Below are positions 45,729 to 55,042 of a stretch of DNA of 64,000 nt, piece by piece; position 1 is the first letter of the stretch; every line of letters starts with the position of its first letter. Position numbers and translations under genes: made by a program. Source of the DNA: Arthrobacter hankyongi (GTDB lineage: Bacteria; Actinomycetota; Actinomycetes; Actinomycetales; Micrococcaceae); assembly GCF_022012395.1 (NCBI RefSeq), contig NZ_JAKLTQ010000001.1, positions 248,001-312,000 on the forward strand, in the 5' to 3' direction. The notes beneath the pieces are model-generated. The model did not search any database, was not told where the DNA came from, and saw nothing but the letters and a program-made list of their open reading frames with translations.

Positions 45729-46918
45729 TTCACACCTGCCGGGTCCCGGTCCGCTGCAGCTGCGACTGGACGGCGCCGGCCTCCGCTCGACCGGACGGCA
45801 CGCTCGGCCAGGTCGCGGCAGAGGGTCTCATAGCCGTCCGTCACTATGTCCCAGTCATACCGGACGGCACGCTGCTGCCCCATCCTGCCCCGGGCCATGG
45901 TCTCGCCCGGGAGTTCCTCGGCGTCGACCGCAAGCTCGGCGACCTGCGCAGAGGTGGAGAAATAGCGGCCGGCCTCGGCGAGCACTTCCCGGTTGAAAGT
46001 GACGTCGAAGGCGTTGGTGGGTGCCGCGGCACCGATGGCCCGCAGCAGGGACGGGTTGGTCCCGCCTACCGAATGGCCATGCCAGTAGACCAGGGCATTG
46101 GCGTAGAGCTGGTCGAGCAGCTCCTGGTCCCACACTCCGCCGAGGAACCTGACGCGCCCGTCCGCCCGGTCCCGGACCTGCCGGGTGTACTCGTCCCCGT
46201 AGGGACTGCCGCCGACCACGATCAGCGGCAGCTGCGCCCCGCTGGCCACATAGCCTTCCACGATCAGGTGGACGTGGTTCTCCGGTTCGAAGCGGGCCAC
46301 CACCAGGTGGTACCGGCCCGGCTCCAAGCCGAGCTCGGCCAGCCGGCCATGCCGGCGCTCGATGATTGGCGCCCCATAGGAGATCAGCCGGGTGTCCGCG
46401 CCGAACTGCTCGGCGTAGTAGTCTTGGATTCCTGCCGCGTCCGCAATCAGGGCATCGGACCAGCGCACCGCCATGGACTCAGCCAGCCGGTAGTACTTCT
46501 TGCCGCCCGGCCCCCATTTGGCCCGCTTCCACTCCAGCCCGTCCACGTGCGTGGCCACGGGGATCCGCGCTGCTCGCAACAGCGGCAGCCACGGGGCATT
46601 CGCGGCATTGAATACTACCGCCGCATCCACTCTGTGCGCCGCCAGATGGGCTGCGGACAAGCCGGAATGGCTAAGCGTCTCCAGGCTGCGCCGACGCATT
46701 GCCGGCAAGTGCACCAGCCGCATCCCAGCGTACTCTCGTAGGCTGGTGTCCGCACCGGTGGTGTTCCGGCAATAGACCACCACTTCATAGCCGCGGGCGG
46801 CCAGCCGCCGGCCCACCTCGTCCACGCACGTCTCAAAGCCACCGTAGCGAGCAGGGACTCCCCGCGTTCCCATCAAGGCAATGCGCAGCGGACGCCGTTT
46901 TTCAAATGGTGTTGACAT
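45725..46918 (-). CDS. Glycosyltransferase with DUF1972 N-terminus (rhamnosyltransferase-like)
   Basis: 397 residues. The start LRIALMGTRGVPARYGGFETCVDEVGRRLAARG is the DUF1972 signature found in GT4 enzymes of capsule and rhamnan synthesis. The C-terminal donor half includes YHLVVARFEPENHVHLIVEGY and GHSVGGTNPSLLRAIGAAAPTNAFD, the place of the nucleotide-sugar binding glutamate/asparagine loop. Cytosolic. As dTDP-rhamnose genes are 12 kb away, rhamnose is a reasonable but unproven donor. ATG 46918 follows GGGGATGGG. Overlaps the CDP-alcohol enzyme by 4 bp, so the two are translationally coupled. Confidence 0.88.
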   Translation of the reverse strand: MSTPFEKRRPLRIALMGTRGVPARYGGFETCVDEVGRRLAARGYEVVVYCRNTTGADTSLREYAGMRLVHLPAMRRRSLETLSHSGLSAAHLAAHRVDAAVVFNAANAPWLPLLRAARIPVATHVDGLEWKRAKWGPGGKKYYRLAESMAVRWSDALIADAAGIQDYYAEQFGADTRLISYGAPIIERRHGRLAELGLEPGRYHLVVARFEPENHVHLIVEGYVASGAQLPLIVVGGSPYGDEYTRQVRDRADGRVRFLGGVWDQELLDQLYANALVYWHGHSVGGTNPSLLRAIGAAAPTNAFDVTFNREVLAEAGRYFSTSAQVAELAVDAEELPGETMARGRMGQQRAVRYDWDIVTDGYETLCRDLAERAVRSSGGRRRPVAAAADRDPAGVK

Positions 46919-46988
46919 ATTCCCATCCCCAGCATGGTTTTCGTCTTTGTAGGGTTTTGTGCGGCCGGGCCACCGATGGCCCGGCCTG

Positions 46989-47450
46989 CTACTCATTCAC
47001 CGCCGAGGCGGAATTGCTCCGGTCCGGCACGGATCCGTTGAGGGCGGCCAGGGCTTTGCGCAAGGCCGTGCTTGAGGTGTGCATCGTGTACGGAAAATAG
47101 ACAACGGAGACTCCTACGGATGCGAAATCACGTTCGAGCCTGCGGCCCTTCTCGGTGTTCTTCCAATCGTCGCCTTTGAAAAAGACGTCGAAGCCGACCT
47201 CGGTCCAGGTCTGCAGCCGGTCCGGCGAAACTTCGGCCACAGCCTCATCCACATAACTGATGTGCCGGACGATTTCCAGACGTTCCTGCAACGGAACCAC
47301 GGGATAGCGGCCCTTGGTCGCGTAGCAAATTTCGTCCGAGACAACGCCGGCGACCAGATAATCACAACGCGAGCGCGCCTGGCGCAAAATGTTCAGATGC
47401 CCAACATGGAACAGGTCGAACGCTCCGGCGGCATAGCCAACTACAGTCAT
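46989..47450 (-). CDS. TagD-like cytidylyltransferase
   Basis: 153 residues. GYAAGAFDLFHVGHLNILRQA contains the HxGH motif (HVGH) of the cytidylyltransferase superfamily; RYPVVPLQERLEIV and FFKGDDWKNTEKG match glycerol-3-phosphate cytidylyltransferases, and the fourth motif is HTSSTALRK (for the usual RTxxIST). It would activate an alcohol phosphate as a CDP derivative, giving substrate for the CDP-alcohol phosphatidyltransferase two genes on. The exact alcohol is not deducible. GGGGGAA lies two bases before the ATG. Confidence 0.85.
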   Translation of the reverse strand: MTVVGYAAGAFDLFHVGHLNILRQARSRCDYLVAGVVSDEICYATKGRYPVVPLQERLEIVRHISYVDEAVAEVSPDRLQTWTEVGFDVFFKGDDWKNTEKGRRLERDFASVGVSVVYFPYTMHTSSTALRKALAALNGSVPDRSNSASAVNE

Positions 47451-47509
47451 GGTTCCCCCAAGGCGATTTGTATGGTGCTTTTCCGGCCCGCAGACTCAGC
47501 GTCGGCCGC

Positions 47510-49000
47510 TCAGTAGGCGCCGACAGGACGAAGCATGACCTTGACCGTGCGCCACATGATGACCAGATCCCATGTGATGGACCAGTTCTCCACGTAATAG
47601 AGGTCCAGCCGCACGCTGTCATCCCAGTCCAGGTCCGACCGTCCGTTGATCTGCCACAGGCCTGTGCAGCCGGGCTTGGCCAGCAGGCGCCGGTGCGTGA
47701 AGCCCTCATACGCTTCAACCTCGGAAGACAGCGGCGGCCGCGGCCCCACCAGCGACATGTCCCCCTTGACCACGTTCAGCAGCTGTGGAAGTTCGTCCAG
47801 CGAGTACTTGCGGAGCCACCGGCCCACCTTGGTGACCCGGGGATCATTGCGGATCTTGAACAGGACTCCGTTGCCTTCGTTCAGATCCTTTATAGCCGCC
47901 AACTGGTCCTCGGCATCGACCACCATGGAGCGGAACTTATACATGCTGAAGTTCCGGCCGTCCTTGCCCACGCGCTGCTGGCGGAACAGCACCGGACCGC
48001 TGCTGTCCAGTTTGATCAGGACCGCCAGCGCCGCCAGCAGCGGCGCGAGCACCAGCAGACCGAGCGAGGAACAGGCAACATCCATGACCCGCTTGACCAG
48101 GTGCTTTCTGCCCGCGAAGCTCGGCTGCTGGACGTGGATCAGCGGCAGGCCCTCCACCGGGCGGACTTGAATCCGGGGGCCGGCGACGTTTGTCAGCGAT
48201 GAGGCCATCACCAACTCGGTGGACGTGGCCTCCAGCTGCCAGCCCAGTTCCCGCAGGTACTGGCCGTCGCCCGAGTGCCGTCCTGTCACGATGACTGCGT
48301 CGGCACCTACCCGGGCAGCCGCTGAGACGACATTTTCCGGGTTCGCGACCACAGGGATCGCCCGGCCGCACACCGTAAGCGCGTGGTCGCCCTGGGAGGG
48401 GTCCAATACGGCACCGACTACCTCGTAAGCGGCGCCGGAGCACTTGTGGATCTGCGCGGAAACGTATTCAACGTCCTTGCGCTGCCCCAGTACCAGCACT
48501 CGGGAGAGATAATGACCGTACTTACGCTGCTGGCTCAACCATTGGCGCCAAGCGCAACGTCCTGCCAGCAGGGCCAGTGTTCCTGACGGGAAAGCCCACA
48601 GGAAATATCCTTGGACATCATGCCTGCCAAACGCCAGGAATACGAAGGCCAGCGATCCGAACACCGCCGCACTGGCAATGATGACGGCCTTGTATTCAGC
48701 TGCACCGACACCAATCAGTTTGGTGTTCCTGGTCCGGAATACCGTTAAGGCTGTGATCCAGGCCAGACCGATGCAGACAGCCGTCGCAATCTGGGACCAG
48801 GCATTGCCGCTGCGGTGGACTTCCAGCCAGCTGATGGCTGCCCCCACCACCAACGCATCGGTGACCCACAACTTGTTACGGTATCTGCGCGACCAGGCCC
48901 CAGCGCTGGAGGGCAGGCTGGCAGCAACAGCCGTGGTGCCCGCCCCTGCGGATGCCCGCAGTGGCGCGTCTACCGATACAGCTCCCCCAAAATTGCTCAC
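47510..49000 (-). CDS. Exopolysaccharide-initiating polyprenyl glycosylphosphotransferase
   Basis: 496 residues. The first gene of the operon and the likely initiator: it transfers a hexose 1-phosphate to undecaprenyl phosphate. Four to five N-terminal membrane helices, a CoA-binding-like Rossmann region (VVANPENVVSAAARVGADAVIVTG), then the bacterial sugar transferase domain from VKRVMDVACSSLGLLVLAPLLAALAVLIKLDS through FRQQRVGKDGRNFSMYKFRSMV, KYSLDELPQLLNVVKGDMSLVGPRP and GLWQINGR. All core motifs are intact. GTG start behind GGGGACCGGAA. A gap of 59 bp to the cytidylyltransferase is compatible with one transcript. Confidence 0.95.
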   Translation of the reverse strand: MSNFGGAVSVDAPLRASAGAGTTAVAASLPSSAGAWSRRYRNKLWVTDALVVGAAISWLEVHRSGNAWSQIATAVCIGLAWITALTVFRTRNTKLIGVGAAEYKAVIIASAAVFGSLAFVFLAFGRHDVQGYFLWAFPSGTLALLAGRCAWRQWLSQQRKYGHYLSRVLVLGQRKDVEYVSAQIHKCSGAAYEVVGAVLDPSQGDHALTVCGRAIPVVANPENVVSAAARVGADAVIVTGRHSGDGQYLRELGWQLEATSTELVMASSLTNVAGPRIQVRPVEGLPLIHVQQPSFAGRKHLVKRVMDVACSSLGLLVLAPLLAALAVLIKLDSSGPVLFRQQRVGKDGRNFSMYKFRSMVVDAEDQLAAIKDLNEGNGVLFKIRNDPRVTKVGRWLRKYSLDELPQLLNVVKGDMSLVGPRPPLSSEVEAYEGFTHRRLLAKPGCTGLWQINGRSDLDWDDSVRLDLYYVENWSITWDLVIMWRTVKVMLRPVGAY

Positions 49001-49572
49001 TTCCGGTCCCCTCTATCCACCGGTGCACCGAAACGTTCCTATTCCCGCGTCATCGGGCAGAGGTTTGATGCCACCGCCCAGGAAGTGGAAGGTCCCCAAT
49101 TCCAGCTGTGCCCCGGTCCCCCATGACGGAGAAGCCACCCAGCTTCCCCCTACCATCCATTGGTCAGACCCTGCGCGGCACGGATCACGTTCACGAGACG
49201 TTTACCGCTCCGTTACCGCACTGCAGAAAGCCTAAGAAGAAACGCTAGGGCGCACATGAGTAGGGGGTACGCGAAACGGCCGGGATCAGTACTCAGCGCG
49301 GACAAGGGCCACTCAGGGCGGCAATGATGACTTGGCCGGGGTCGGCCGGCTATCAAAGTAGATTCCGGGGCGGCTACCGCGGCACAGGACGCCGCCAAAC
49401 ACTCGGCTGGGCATGAAAAAGGGGCCGACGATGGGATGGGGGTGGCCCAGTCTCAGAGGCCGCCCATCGTCGGCCCCCGCTTAGGGAGCCACAAGTGGCT
49501 ACAAGAAATAATAGGCTTATGCGGAGGCTTTCGCCAAGGTGGCGCGCCGACGCAGCACCCGGCACAGGCAGG
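49001..49572. other. Intergenic region upstream of the EPS operon, with pth terminator
   Basis: No coding sequence identified in 572 bp. The part next to pth carries a strong terminator (49421-49477); the rest (49001-49415) must hold the promoter and leader of the six-gene exopolysaccharide operon. No clean -35/-10 pair is seen. Such a long leader leaves room for regulatory RNA or several operators. Confidence 0.5.
49416..49477 (-). terminator. Rho-independent terminator of the rplY-pth transcript
   Basis: A 15-bp perfect stem, GGGGCCGACGATGGG (49421-49435) with its complement at 49463-49477, separated by 27 bases. On the minus strand it is followed directly by TTTTT. Confidence 0.93.
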
Positions 49573-50160
49573 CTATTTGCCTGCCGAATGGAACTTCTGT
49601 TGTGCGGTGACCAGTCCGTCTTCGGCCAGGGCCGAGACCGCATCGGCGGCGTCGCCGATCAGGAACGGCAACTCCTTCTTTTCCGTCCCGGAAAAGTCCC
49701 GCAGCACATAATCCGCGGTGTCCATCCGGCCCGGCGGCCGGCCCACACCCACGCGGACCCGGTAATAGTCCTTGGTGCCAAGCGCCTTGGAAATGTCGCG
49801 AAGCCCGTTGTGGCCGCCCTCGCCGCCACCGATCTTCAGCTTAATCGCGCCAAACGGGATGTCGATCTCGTCGTGGACGGCGACCACGTGGTCAGGGGCG
49901 ATATCGAAAAACCTGGCCAGCGCCGAGGTGGGGCCGCCGGAAACGTTCATGAAGGACAGCGGCTTGGCCAGCACTACCCGCGGCCCGCCAATGCCGAGGC
50001 GGCCTTCGAGGACCTGGGCACGCGCCTTGTGGCTCTTGAAGGAACCGCCGATCCGGGCGGCCAGTTCATCGAGCACCATCTGTCCCACATTGTGCCGGTT
50101 ATGACTGTAGTCGGGCCCGGGGTTGCCGAGCCCGACTACCAGCCAGGTTTCGCTGCTCAC
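49573..50160 (-). CDS. pth: Peptidyl-tRNA hydrolase
   Basis: 195 residues. Releases peptides from prematurely dropped peptidyl-tRNA. [27 protein letters not shown] carries the catalytic histidine and the substrate-binding asparagine; [23 protein letters not shown] (the aspartate) and [11 protein letters not shown] complete the active site. GTG start. It follows rplY by 20 bp on the same strand, the standard actinobacterial pair, and ends in a strong terminator. Confidence 0.97.
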   Translation of the reverse strand: MSSETWLVVGLGNPGPDYSHNRHNVGQMVLDELAARIGGSFKSHKARAQVLEGRLGIGGPRVVLAKPLSFMNVSGGPTSALARFFDIAPDHVVAVHDEIDIPFGAIKLKIGGGEGGHNGLRDISKALGTKDYYRVRVGVGRPPGRMDTADYVLRDFSGTEKKELPFLIGDAADAVSALAEDGLVTAQQKFHSAGK

Positions 50161-50180
50161 GAAGGTGGATACCGCCGTCG

Positions 50181-50777
50181 TTACTCGGCGGCGGCTTCGG
50201 CCGCGGCAGCCTCGCCCTCGGCAGCCTCGGCCGGGGCTTCGGCGGCCTCGGCGGAAACGGTGGCGATGACGGTATCGGCATCGACCAGCAGGGTGACGCC
50301 CTGCGGCAGCACGATGTCGGAGGCGTGGACGTGGGCGCCGGCCTCGCGGCCCTCGACGTTGATGGTCAGCGCGTCGGGCAGGTTGGTGGCATCGGCCTCG
50401 ACGGAGACCGTGGGGTGCTCCAGGTTGAAGACGGTCCCGGCGGCAATCTCGCCCTCGACGTGGATGTTGACGTCGACGGTGACCTTCTCGCCGCGCTTGA
50501 CGGTCAGCAGGTCGAGGTGCTCGACGATCTGCAGGACCGGGTCGCGCTGGATGTCCTTGGCCAGGGCCAGGTGCTCTTCGCCCTCCACGTCCAGGGTCAG
50601 CAGGGCGTTGGCGGCACGCAGGGCCAGCGTGGTGGCGCGCTTGGGCAGCAGGATGTGGATCGGGTCCGCACCGTGGCCGTAGATGACGGCGGGGATCTGT
50701 TCGTTGCGGCGGGCGCGGCGGGCGGCACCCTTGCCGAATTCGGTGCGTACTTCGGCGGCGAGCTTCTGCTCGGACAT
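50181..50777 (-). CDS. rplY: Ribosomal protein L25 (general stress protein Ctc form)
   Basis: 198 residues, the long TL5/Ctc form that binds 5S rRNA. The N-terminal L25 domain reads [32 protein letters not shown] and the C-terminal domain [36 protein letters not shown] low-complexity Ala/Glu tail ([23 protein letters not shown]) ends the chain. AAGGAGA six bases before ATG 50777 fixes the start over the upstream ATG. Confidence 0.96.
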   Translation of the reverse strand: MSEQKLAAEVRTEFGKGAARRARRNEQIPAVIYGHGADPIHILLPKRATTLALRAANALLTLDVEGEEHLALAKDIQRDPVLQIVEHLDLLTVKRGEKVTVDVNIHVEGEIAAGTVFNLEHPTVSVEADATNLPDALTINVEGREAGAHVHASDIVLPQGVTLLVDADTVIATVSAEAAEAPAEAAEGEAAAAEAAAE

Positions 50778-51004
50778 GTCATTCTCCTTGTGCATGGCTT
50801 TTCAGCGGATCGGCAGCGCCAAGTCAAGGAAAATGTCTAGAGAAAACAAATCTTCTAGCCACCGTCGATAACGGACCCGCCGCGCACGTGCGGCGATCCC
50901 TCGCCTAGGCATCGCCGTCAAGTCTAGCAGGCCGGTAGTGCCGGGCCGAATCCGGCGCAGTAACAACGGTGCCCGCGGCTGCGGACGGCGTGCCGAGCGG
51001 CCCC

Positions 51005-53653
51005 TCAGCGCCGCCGGAGCCTAGACAGGAACAGGACCAGGACGGCCACGAGCATCAGCATGCCGGTGGCCGTCGCTGCTCCCACCTTGTCGATCGACGA
51101 CACCGTCAGCACCGGGCTCAGCCGGATCAGTTCCATCCCGCCGTCGGCCTGTTCCGACGGGGGCTCCGCCGGCGCCCGTCCGCTGCCCGCAGCGGGTCCC
51201 TCCGCCGGTGGAGCCAGGATCCCGCCGTCGGCGCGGTGTCCGTTTCCGACCACATGGTCCAGGGCCGCACACGCCTCCACTACTGTGTCCTGGTTCAGGG
51301 CCACCATGTTCATCAGGCCGGTCTCCCCGCCGGCATCAGGCAGGCAGTCCAGTTCCCGGGGATCGGTCCCCGCCGCGACGCGGACTCGGACGGCAACGAG
51401 GTAGTCGTGGCTGTCCATCACGTCGATGGCCCGCCCGGAGGCCAGCCAGGCCAGCGGGAAGCTGCCCGGCTCGGTCCAGCTGCCGGAGAGATTCGACACC
51501 GGCAGCATCCAGCGCGCGGAGACAATCTCCACGCCCTTGCCGAACGCCAGCCAGTCGACCAGGCTGTAGCGGCCCGGGGCGACCATCGAGGCGTTCTTGA
51601 CGCTGATTCCGTAGACCACCTCCCACTGGCTCCCCGCCGTGCCGGGGACCGGAACCGGCGCGCCGGCGTTCTTGCTGACCTCCAGCTGCGGCCCTTTCCA
51701 GGTCTCGGTGACGGTGCAGGTGATGTGCTGGCCATAACCCGGGACGACACCGCCATCCTGCTCGATCAGCTCCCCGCTGCCCGAGTCCAGCTGGCAGCTC
51801 CATGGCTGGCCGGTGAATTCCGCTGCCCCGGCGAAGGCGGGCACATCGCCCAGCCGGTAGTGGGTACCGGCCTTGACTTCGCGGGACGTTCCGCTGGTGC
51901 CCGAGAGGGCCGGCCGGCCGGTGCCTTCGGCGGTGGCCGTCAGCAGCCACTTGCCGGAAACCCGCTGGACCATCTCCGCCGGGGCGAGCCGGTTGATCAG
52001 CGTGAGCCGCTGGACGCACTCAATGCTGGTGCGCACGGTCACGCGGGTGATCGCCGTCGTCAGCCGGCGGGTGCCGGTACCTCCGGTCCCGGTGACGGCG
52101 CAGCCGGGCGGCAGGTCGACCTTCTCGGCAACGGTCAGGCTGGTTCCCGGCCGGTAGCTTCCGGCTTCCGCATCCCAGGGCGGCTGCAGCCGTTCCGGTG
52201 CCGTTCCGCCGGCAGGTTCGACAATGCCGAGGGCCGAGAGCCGGAGCGCGGCGTCAAAGCCCGCCGGCCTGCTGCCGTGCCGGTATTCCGTACCGTTGAT
52301 GTCCCAGACCTTGTCCACCCAGAGCCGGACCGGCACCGTCCGGCACTCCGTCGCCTGGATCCGGCCGTTGAGCAGGGCGGTACTAGCCAATCCGCCGGAG
52401 GGGTCCCCGTCATCCCGGCAGGTCAGCGCGGCTTCCGGGGTGGAGGCCTGGACCGTTACGACGGCGGTGATCCGGTAGGTGTGGACCGTATACGCGCCGG
52501 CGCTGTGGCCGATGTCCGTGCCGGCGGCGGCGAGCACCAGGCTGCGTGTCCCCTGTGGGTCCGGCCAGCGGCCCGCAGGCTGGGGCTGCTCCCCCAGCCG
52601 GGTCCAGCCCGCCGACACAATGCCGATGCCGGGGCCGAAATCCAAGGTCTCCGTCAGCCCGTAGTGTGCGTCCACCGCCCGGGACGTATTGCTGACCCGG
52701 ATGTCGTAACTGAGGGTCCAGCGGCCGGCTGCATCCTGCTTGAGCACCGGACTGGACTTGACGACGCTGAGCGGGCCGTCGCGCAGTTCCTCGGAGGCGG
52801 TACACACCACCTGCTGGCCCGCTGCCATCGGCTCCAGCGTGTGCCCGCCGCGCAGGGACAGGACGACGCCGCTGTCTTCATCCCGGCAGGTCCAGACCGT
52901 GGCTCCGGCCAGGTCGCGGGCGCGGGACCAGTCCGGGTCTACCCGGGCGGACAGGACAGTGGCCTTGCCGGCCGGAACGCTGCCGTAGCCCTGGGCCGGT
53001 GCCTTCGGCCCGGGGCCGCCGAGCACGGTCCTGCCGTCCTGCCGCGCCGACAGGGTCCAGTACCGGCCGAAGTCTGCCTTCGGGACGTTGAACTTCTGGA
53101 CCATGCGAAGCTGTGCCGGCTGGCTGTTGTCCGCCGGATCCGGCCGCCCGTCCGCAGGATCGCTTGCATTGTCCCCGTCCTGGCCGGCATCCGGCCGGTC
53201 CGTGCCGGGCCCCGCGGGCCCGGGTGCAGCCGGCTGCGGACGGCCCGTTTGGCCGTTGTCCGACGGCGCGGTCTCGGCATCAGTCTGCTGCGGCAGCGTC
53301 GGGCTGGTGCCGGGTTTGGGCGACTCGGAAGATGGAACCGGATCGGAGCCATGGCCGGCCGGCGGATCCGCAGGCACGGTGGGCTCGGGGACGGGCCCTT
53401 CCGCAGGTACCGTGCCCGGCCCCGCCGGCTGTGGCACGGTCGGCACGTTCGGAGTGGGCAGGGGCACCGCCGGTGTAACACCGGACTCGGTGGACGTGGT
53501 CTGATCCACCACGGACGGTGCCGATACCGTCGGTCCGGGCAGCTGTTGGGCCGACGCCACGCCGGGAGTTCCGGCGGCGATGATAGCCGCAGCCGCCAGC
53601 GCCAAGCTGAACCGGGTCCAGCGGCGCCGACGCGGCACGTCGGGAATATTCAT
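51005..53653 (-). CDS. Large cell-surface protein with duplicated beta domains and C-terminal anchor
   Basis: 882 residues. A signal peptide (basic PRRRRW, hydrophobic FSLALAAAAIIAAG, cleavage near VASA), a 150-residue Pro/Ser/Thr/Asp-rich stalk, then several beta-sandwich-like units. Two are recognisably duplicated: WTLSYDIRVSNTSRAVDAHYGLTETLDFGPGIGIVSAGW and WEVVYGISVKNASMVAPGRYSLVDWLAFGKGVEIVSARW. The pattern recalls DUF11/prealbumin-like repeats of Gram-positive adhesins. A C-terminal helix (MLMLVAVLVLFLSRLRRR) anchors it in the membrane; there is no LPXTG motif. Probably an adhesin or surface receptor, but no ligand can be named. It sits between prs and rplY, normally close neighbours. 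Confidence 0.75.
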   Translation of the reverse strand: MNIPDVPRRRRWTRFSLALAAAAIIAAGTPGVASAQQLPGPTVSAPSVVDQTTSTESGVTPAVPLPTPNVPTVPQPAGPGTVPAEGPVPEPTVPADPPAGHGSDPVPSSESPKPGTSPTLPQQTDAETAPSDNGQTGRPQPAAPGPAGPGTDRPDAGQDGDNASDPADGRPDPADNSQPAQLRMVQKFNVPKADFGRYWTLSARQDGRTVLGGPGPKAPAQGYGSVPAGKATVLSARVDPDWSRARDLAGATVWTCRDEDSGVVLSLRGGHTLEPMAAGQQVVCTASEELRDGPLSVVKSSPVLKQDAAGRWTLSYDIRVSNTSRAVDAHYGLTETLDFGPGIGIVSAGWTRLGEQPQPAGRWPDPQGTRSLVLAAAGTDIGHSAGAYTVHTYRITAVVTVQASTPEAALTCRDDGDPSGGLASTALLNGRIQATECRTVPVRLWVDKVWDINGTEYRHGSRPAGFDAALRLSALGIVEPAGGTAPERLQPPWDAEAGSYRPGTSLTVAEKVDLPPGCAVTGTGGTGTRRLTTAITRVTVRTSIECVQRLTLINRLAPAEMVQRVSGKWLLTATAEGTGRPALSGTSGTSREVKAGTHYRLGDVPAFAGAAEFTGQPWSCQLDSGSGELIEQDGGVVPGYGQHITCTVTETWKGPQLEVSKNAGAPVPVPGTAGSQWEVVYGISVKNASMVAPGRYSLVDWLAFGKGVEIVSARWMLPVSNLSGSWTEPGSFPLAWLASGRAIDVMDSHDYLVAVRVRVAAGTDPRELDCLPDAGGETGLMNMVALNQDTVVEACAALDHVVGNGHRADGGILAPPAEGPAAGSGRAPAEPPSEQADGGMELIRLSPVLTVSSIDKVGAATATGMLMLVAVLVLFLSRLRRR

Positions 53654-54061
53654 GATGGAGGCCCCCAACCTCGGCGGCTGCCTCGGGTTCACCTTGGCTT
53701 GGCTTGACAACCGGTGAAAGTGGTGCAGCTGCAGCGCTGCACGCCAGCAGGTGCACCCCCGGGCACCTCGTGCGAGTTCAACAATGTGCTCTACCGCAGA
53801 GAAGCTGCTCCACTGCAGAGCATTTTCAAACCTATCAACTACCGGCATCCATGACCATAGCGACAGTCCCGGGACCGGAATTATCTCTGAGGGTGCGGCT
53901 GGTTAAACGCCCCGGGCCCGGACGAAACGTCCGGACCCGGGTGCGGTAAGGCGGGACCCCGGAAGGGAGCACCCAGGGATCCCCGCGTTGAGCCTGCGAA
54001 ACGTGGGGCATGGCGTCGTGCCTTCCCACCGCTCGCTTCGCTCGCGGCGGAAACCTCGACC
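53654..54061. other. Intergenic region between surface-protein gene and prs
   Basis: No gene seen. Contains the prs terminator (53911-53941) and, nearer the surface-protein start, inverted repeats GTGCAG (53723-53728)/CTGCAC (53737-53742) that could be an operator. Less GC-rich around 53780-53860, consistent with a promoter. Confidence 0.4.
53911..53941 (-). terminator. Hairpin terminator after prs
   Basis: CCCGGGCCCGGACG (53911-53924) pairs with CGTCCGGACCCGGG (53928-53941) with one mismatch and an AAA loop; on the minus strand GCGTTTAA follows. It would end the glmU-prs transcript. Confidence 0.75.
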
Positions 54062-55042
54062 TTAGCTGCGGCCGTCGAAGAGGCTCGTCACCGAGCCGTC
54101 CTCAAACACTTCGCGGATCGCGCGGGCAATCAGCGGGGCAATGGACAGCACGGTCAGCTGCGGGAACTGCTTCTCCGGCGGGATCGGCAGGGTGTTGGTC
54201 ACCACCACCTCGCGCGCGCCGCTCTCGGCCAGCCGGCGGGCCGCCGGATCCGAGAACACGGCGTGGGTGGACGCAATAATGACATCCTTGGCACCGGCGT
54301 TCTTGAGCACCTTGACGGCCCCGGCAATGGTCCCGCCGGTGTCGATCATGTCGTCGATCAGCACGCAGTCGCGGCCCTCGATCTGGCCGACCACCTGCTT
54401 GGCCACCGCCTGGTTGGGCACGTTCACGTCCCGGGACTTGTGCACGAATGCCAGCGGGGCGCCGCCGAGACGCTCGGCCCACTGCTCGGCCACCCGCACC
54501 CGGCCCGTATCCGGGGACACCACCGTGACGTTGTCCAGGTCCACCCGGGTGCGGACGTAGTCCGCCAGCAGCGGGATGGCCATCAGGTGGTCCACCGGGC
54601 CGTCGAAGAAGCCTTGGATCTGCGCGGTGTGCAGGTCCACGGAGATCAGCCGGTCGGCACCCGCGGTCTTGTACAGGTCGGCCACCAGGCGGGCGGAGAT
54701 CGGCTCGCGGCCGCGGTGCTTCTTGTCCTGGCGCGCATACGGGTAGAACGGTGCCACCACGGTGATGCGCTTGGCCGAGGCACGCTTCATCGTGTCGATC
54801 ATGATCAGGTGTTCCATGAGCCACTCGTTGATCGGTGCCGGATGGGCCTGGATCACGAAGGCATCGGTGCCACGCACGCTTTCCTCAAAGCGCACGTAGA
54901 TCTCGCCGTTGGCGAAATCGTAGGCGGAGGTCGGCAGCAGCTCGATATCCAGCTCCTTGGCGATTTCCTTGGCCAGTTCCGGGTGGGCCCGCCCGGAGGC
55001 CAGAACCAGGGTTTTTTCGCCTTGGGCCGTGATTGTGCTCAT
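54062..55042 (-). CDS. prs: Ribose-phosphate pyrophosphokinase
   Basis: 326 residues. Makes PRPP from ribose 5-phosphate and ATP for nucleotides, His and Trp, and for arabinan precursors in related actinobacteria. Motifs: FANGEIYVRFEESVRG, FYPYARQDKKHRGREPI (flexible loop), VDLHTAQIQGFFDGPVDHL (metal and ribose sites) and the PRPP loop VLIDDMIDTGGTI. Its ATG overlaps the glmU stop by 4 bp, so the two are translationally coupled. Confidence 0.98.
   Translation of the reverse strand: MSTITAQGEKTLVLASGRAHPELAKEIAKELDIELLPTSAYDFANGEIYVRFEESVRGTDAFVIQAHPAPINEWLMEHLIMIDTMKRASAKRITVVAPFYPYARQDKKHRGREPISARLVADLYKTAGADRLISVDLHTAQIQGFFDGPVDHLMAIPLLADYVRTRVDLDNVTVVSPDTGRVRVAEQWAERLGGAPLAFVHKSRDVNVPNQAVAKQVVGQIEGRDCVLIDDMIDTGGTIAGAVKVLKNAGAKDVIIASTHAVFSDPAARRLAESGAREVVVTNTLPIPPEKQFPQLTVLSIAPLIARAIREVFEDGSVTSLFDGRS

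Noticed and set aside
53704-53949. 81-codon plus-strand frame in the gap before prs
   Set aside because: No ribosome site, covers the prs terminator hairpin, and shows no protein-like pattern.
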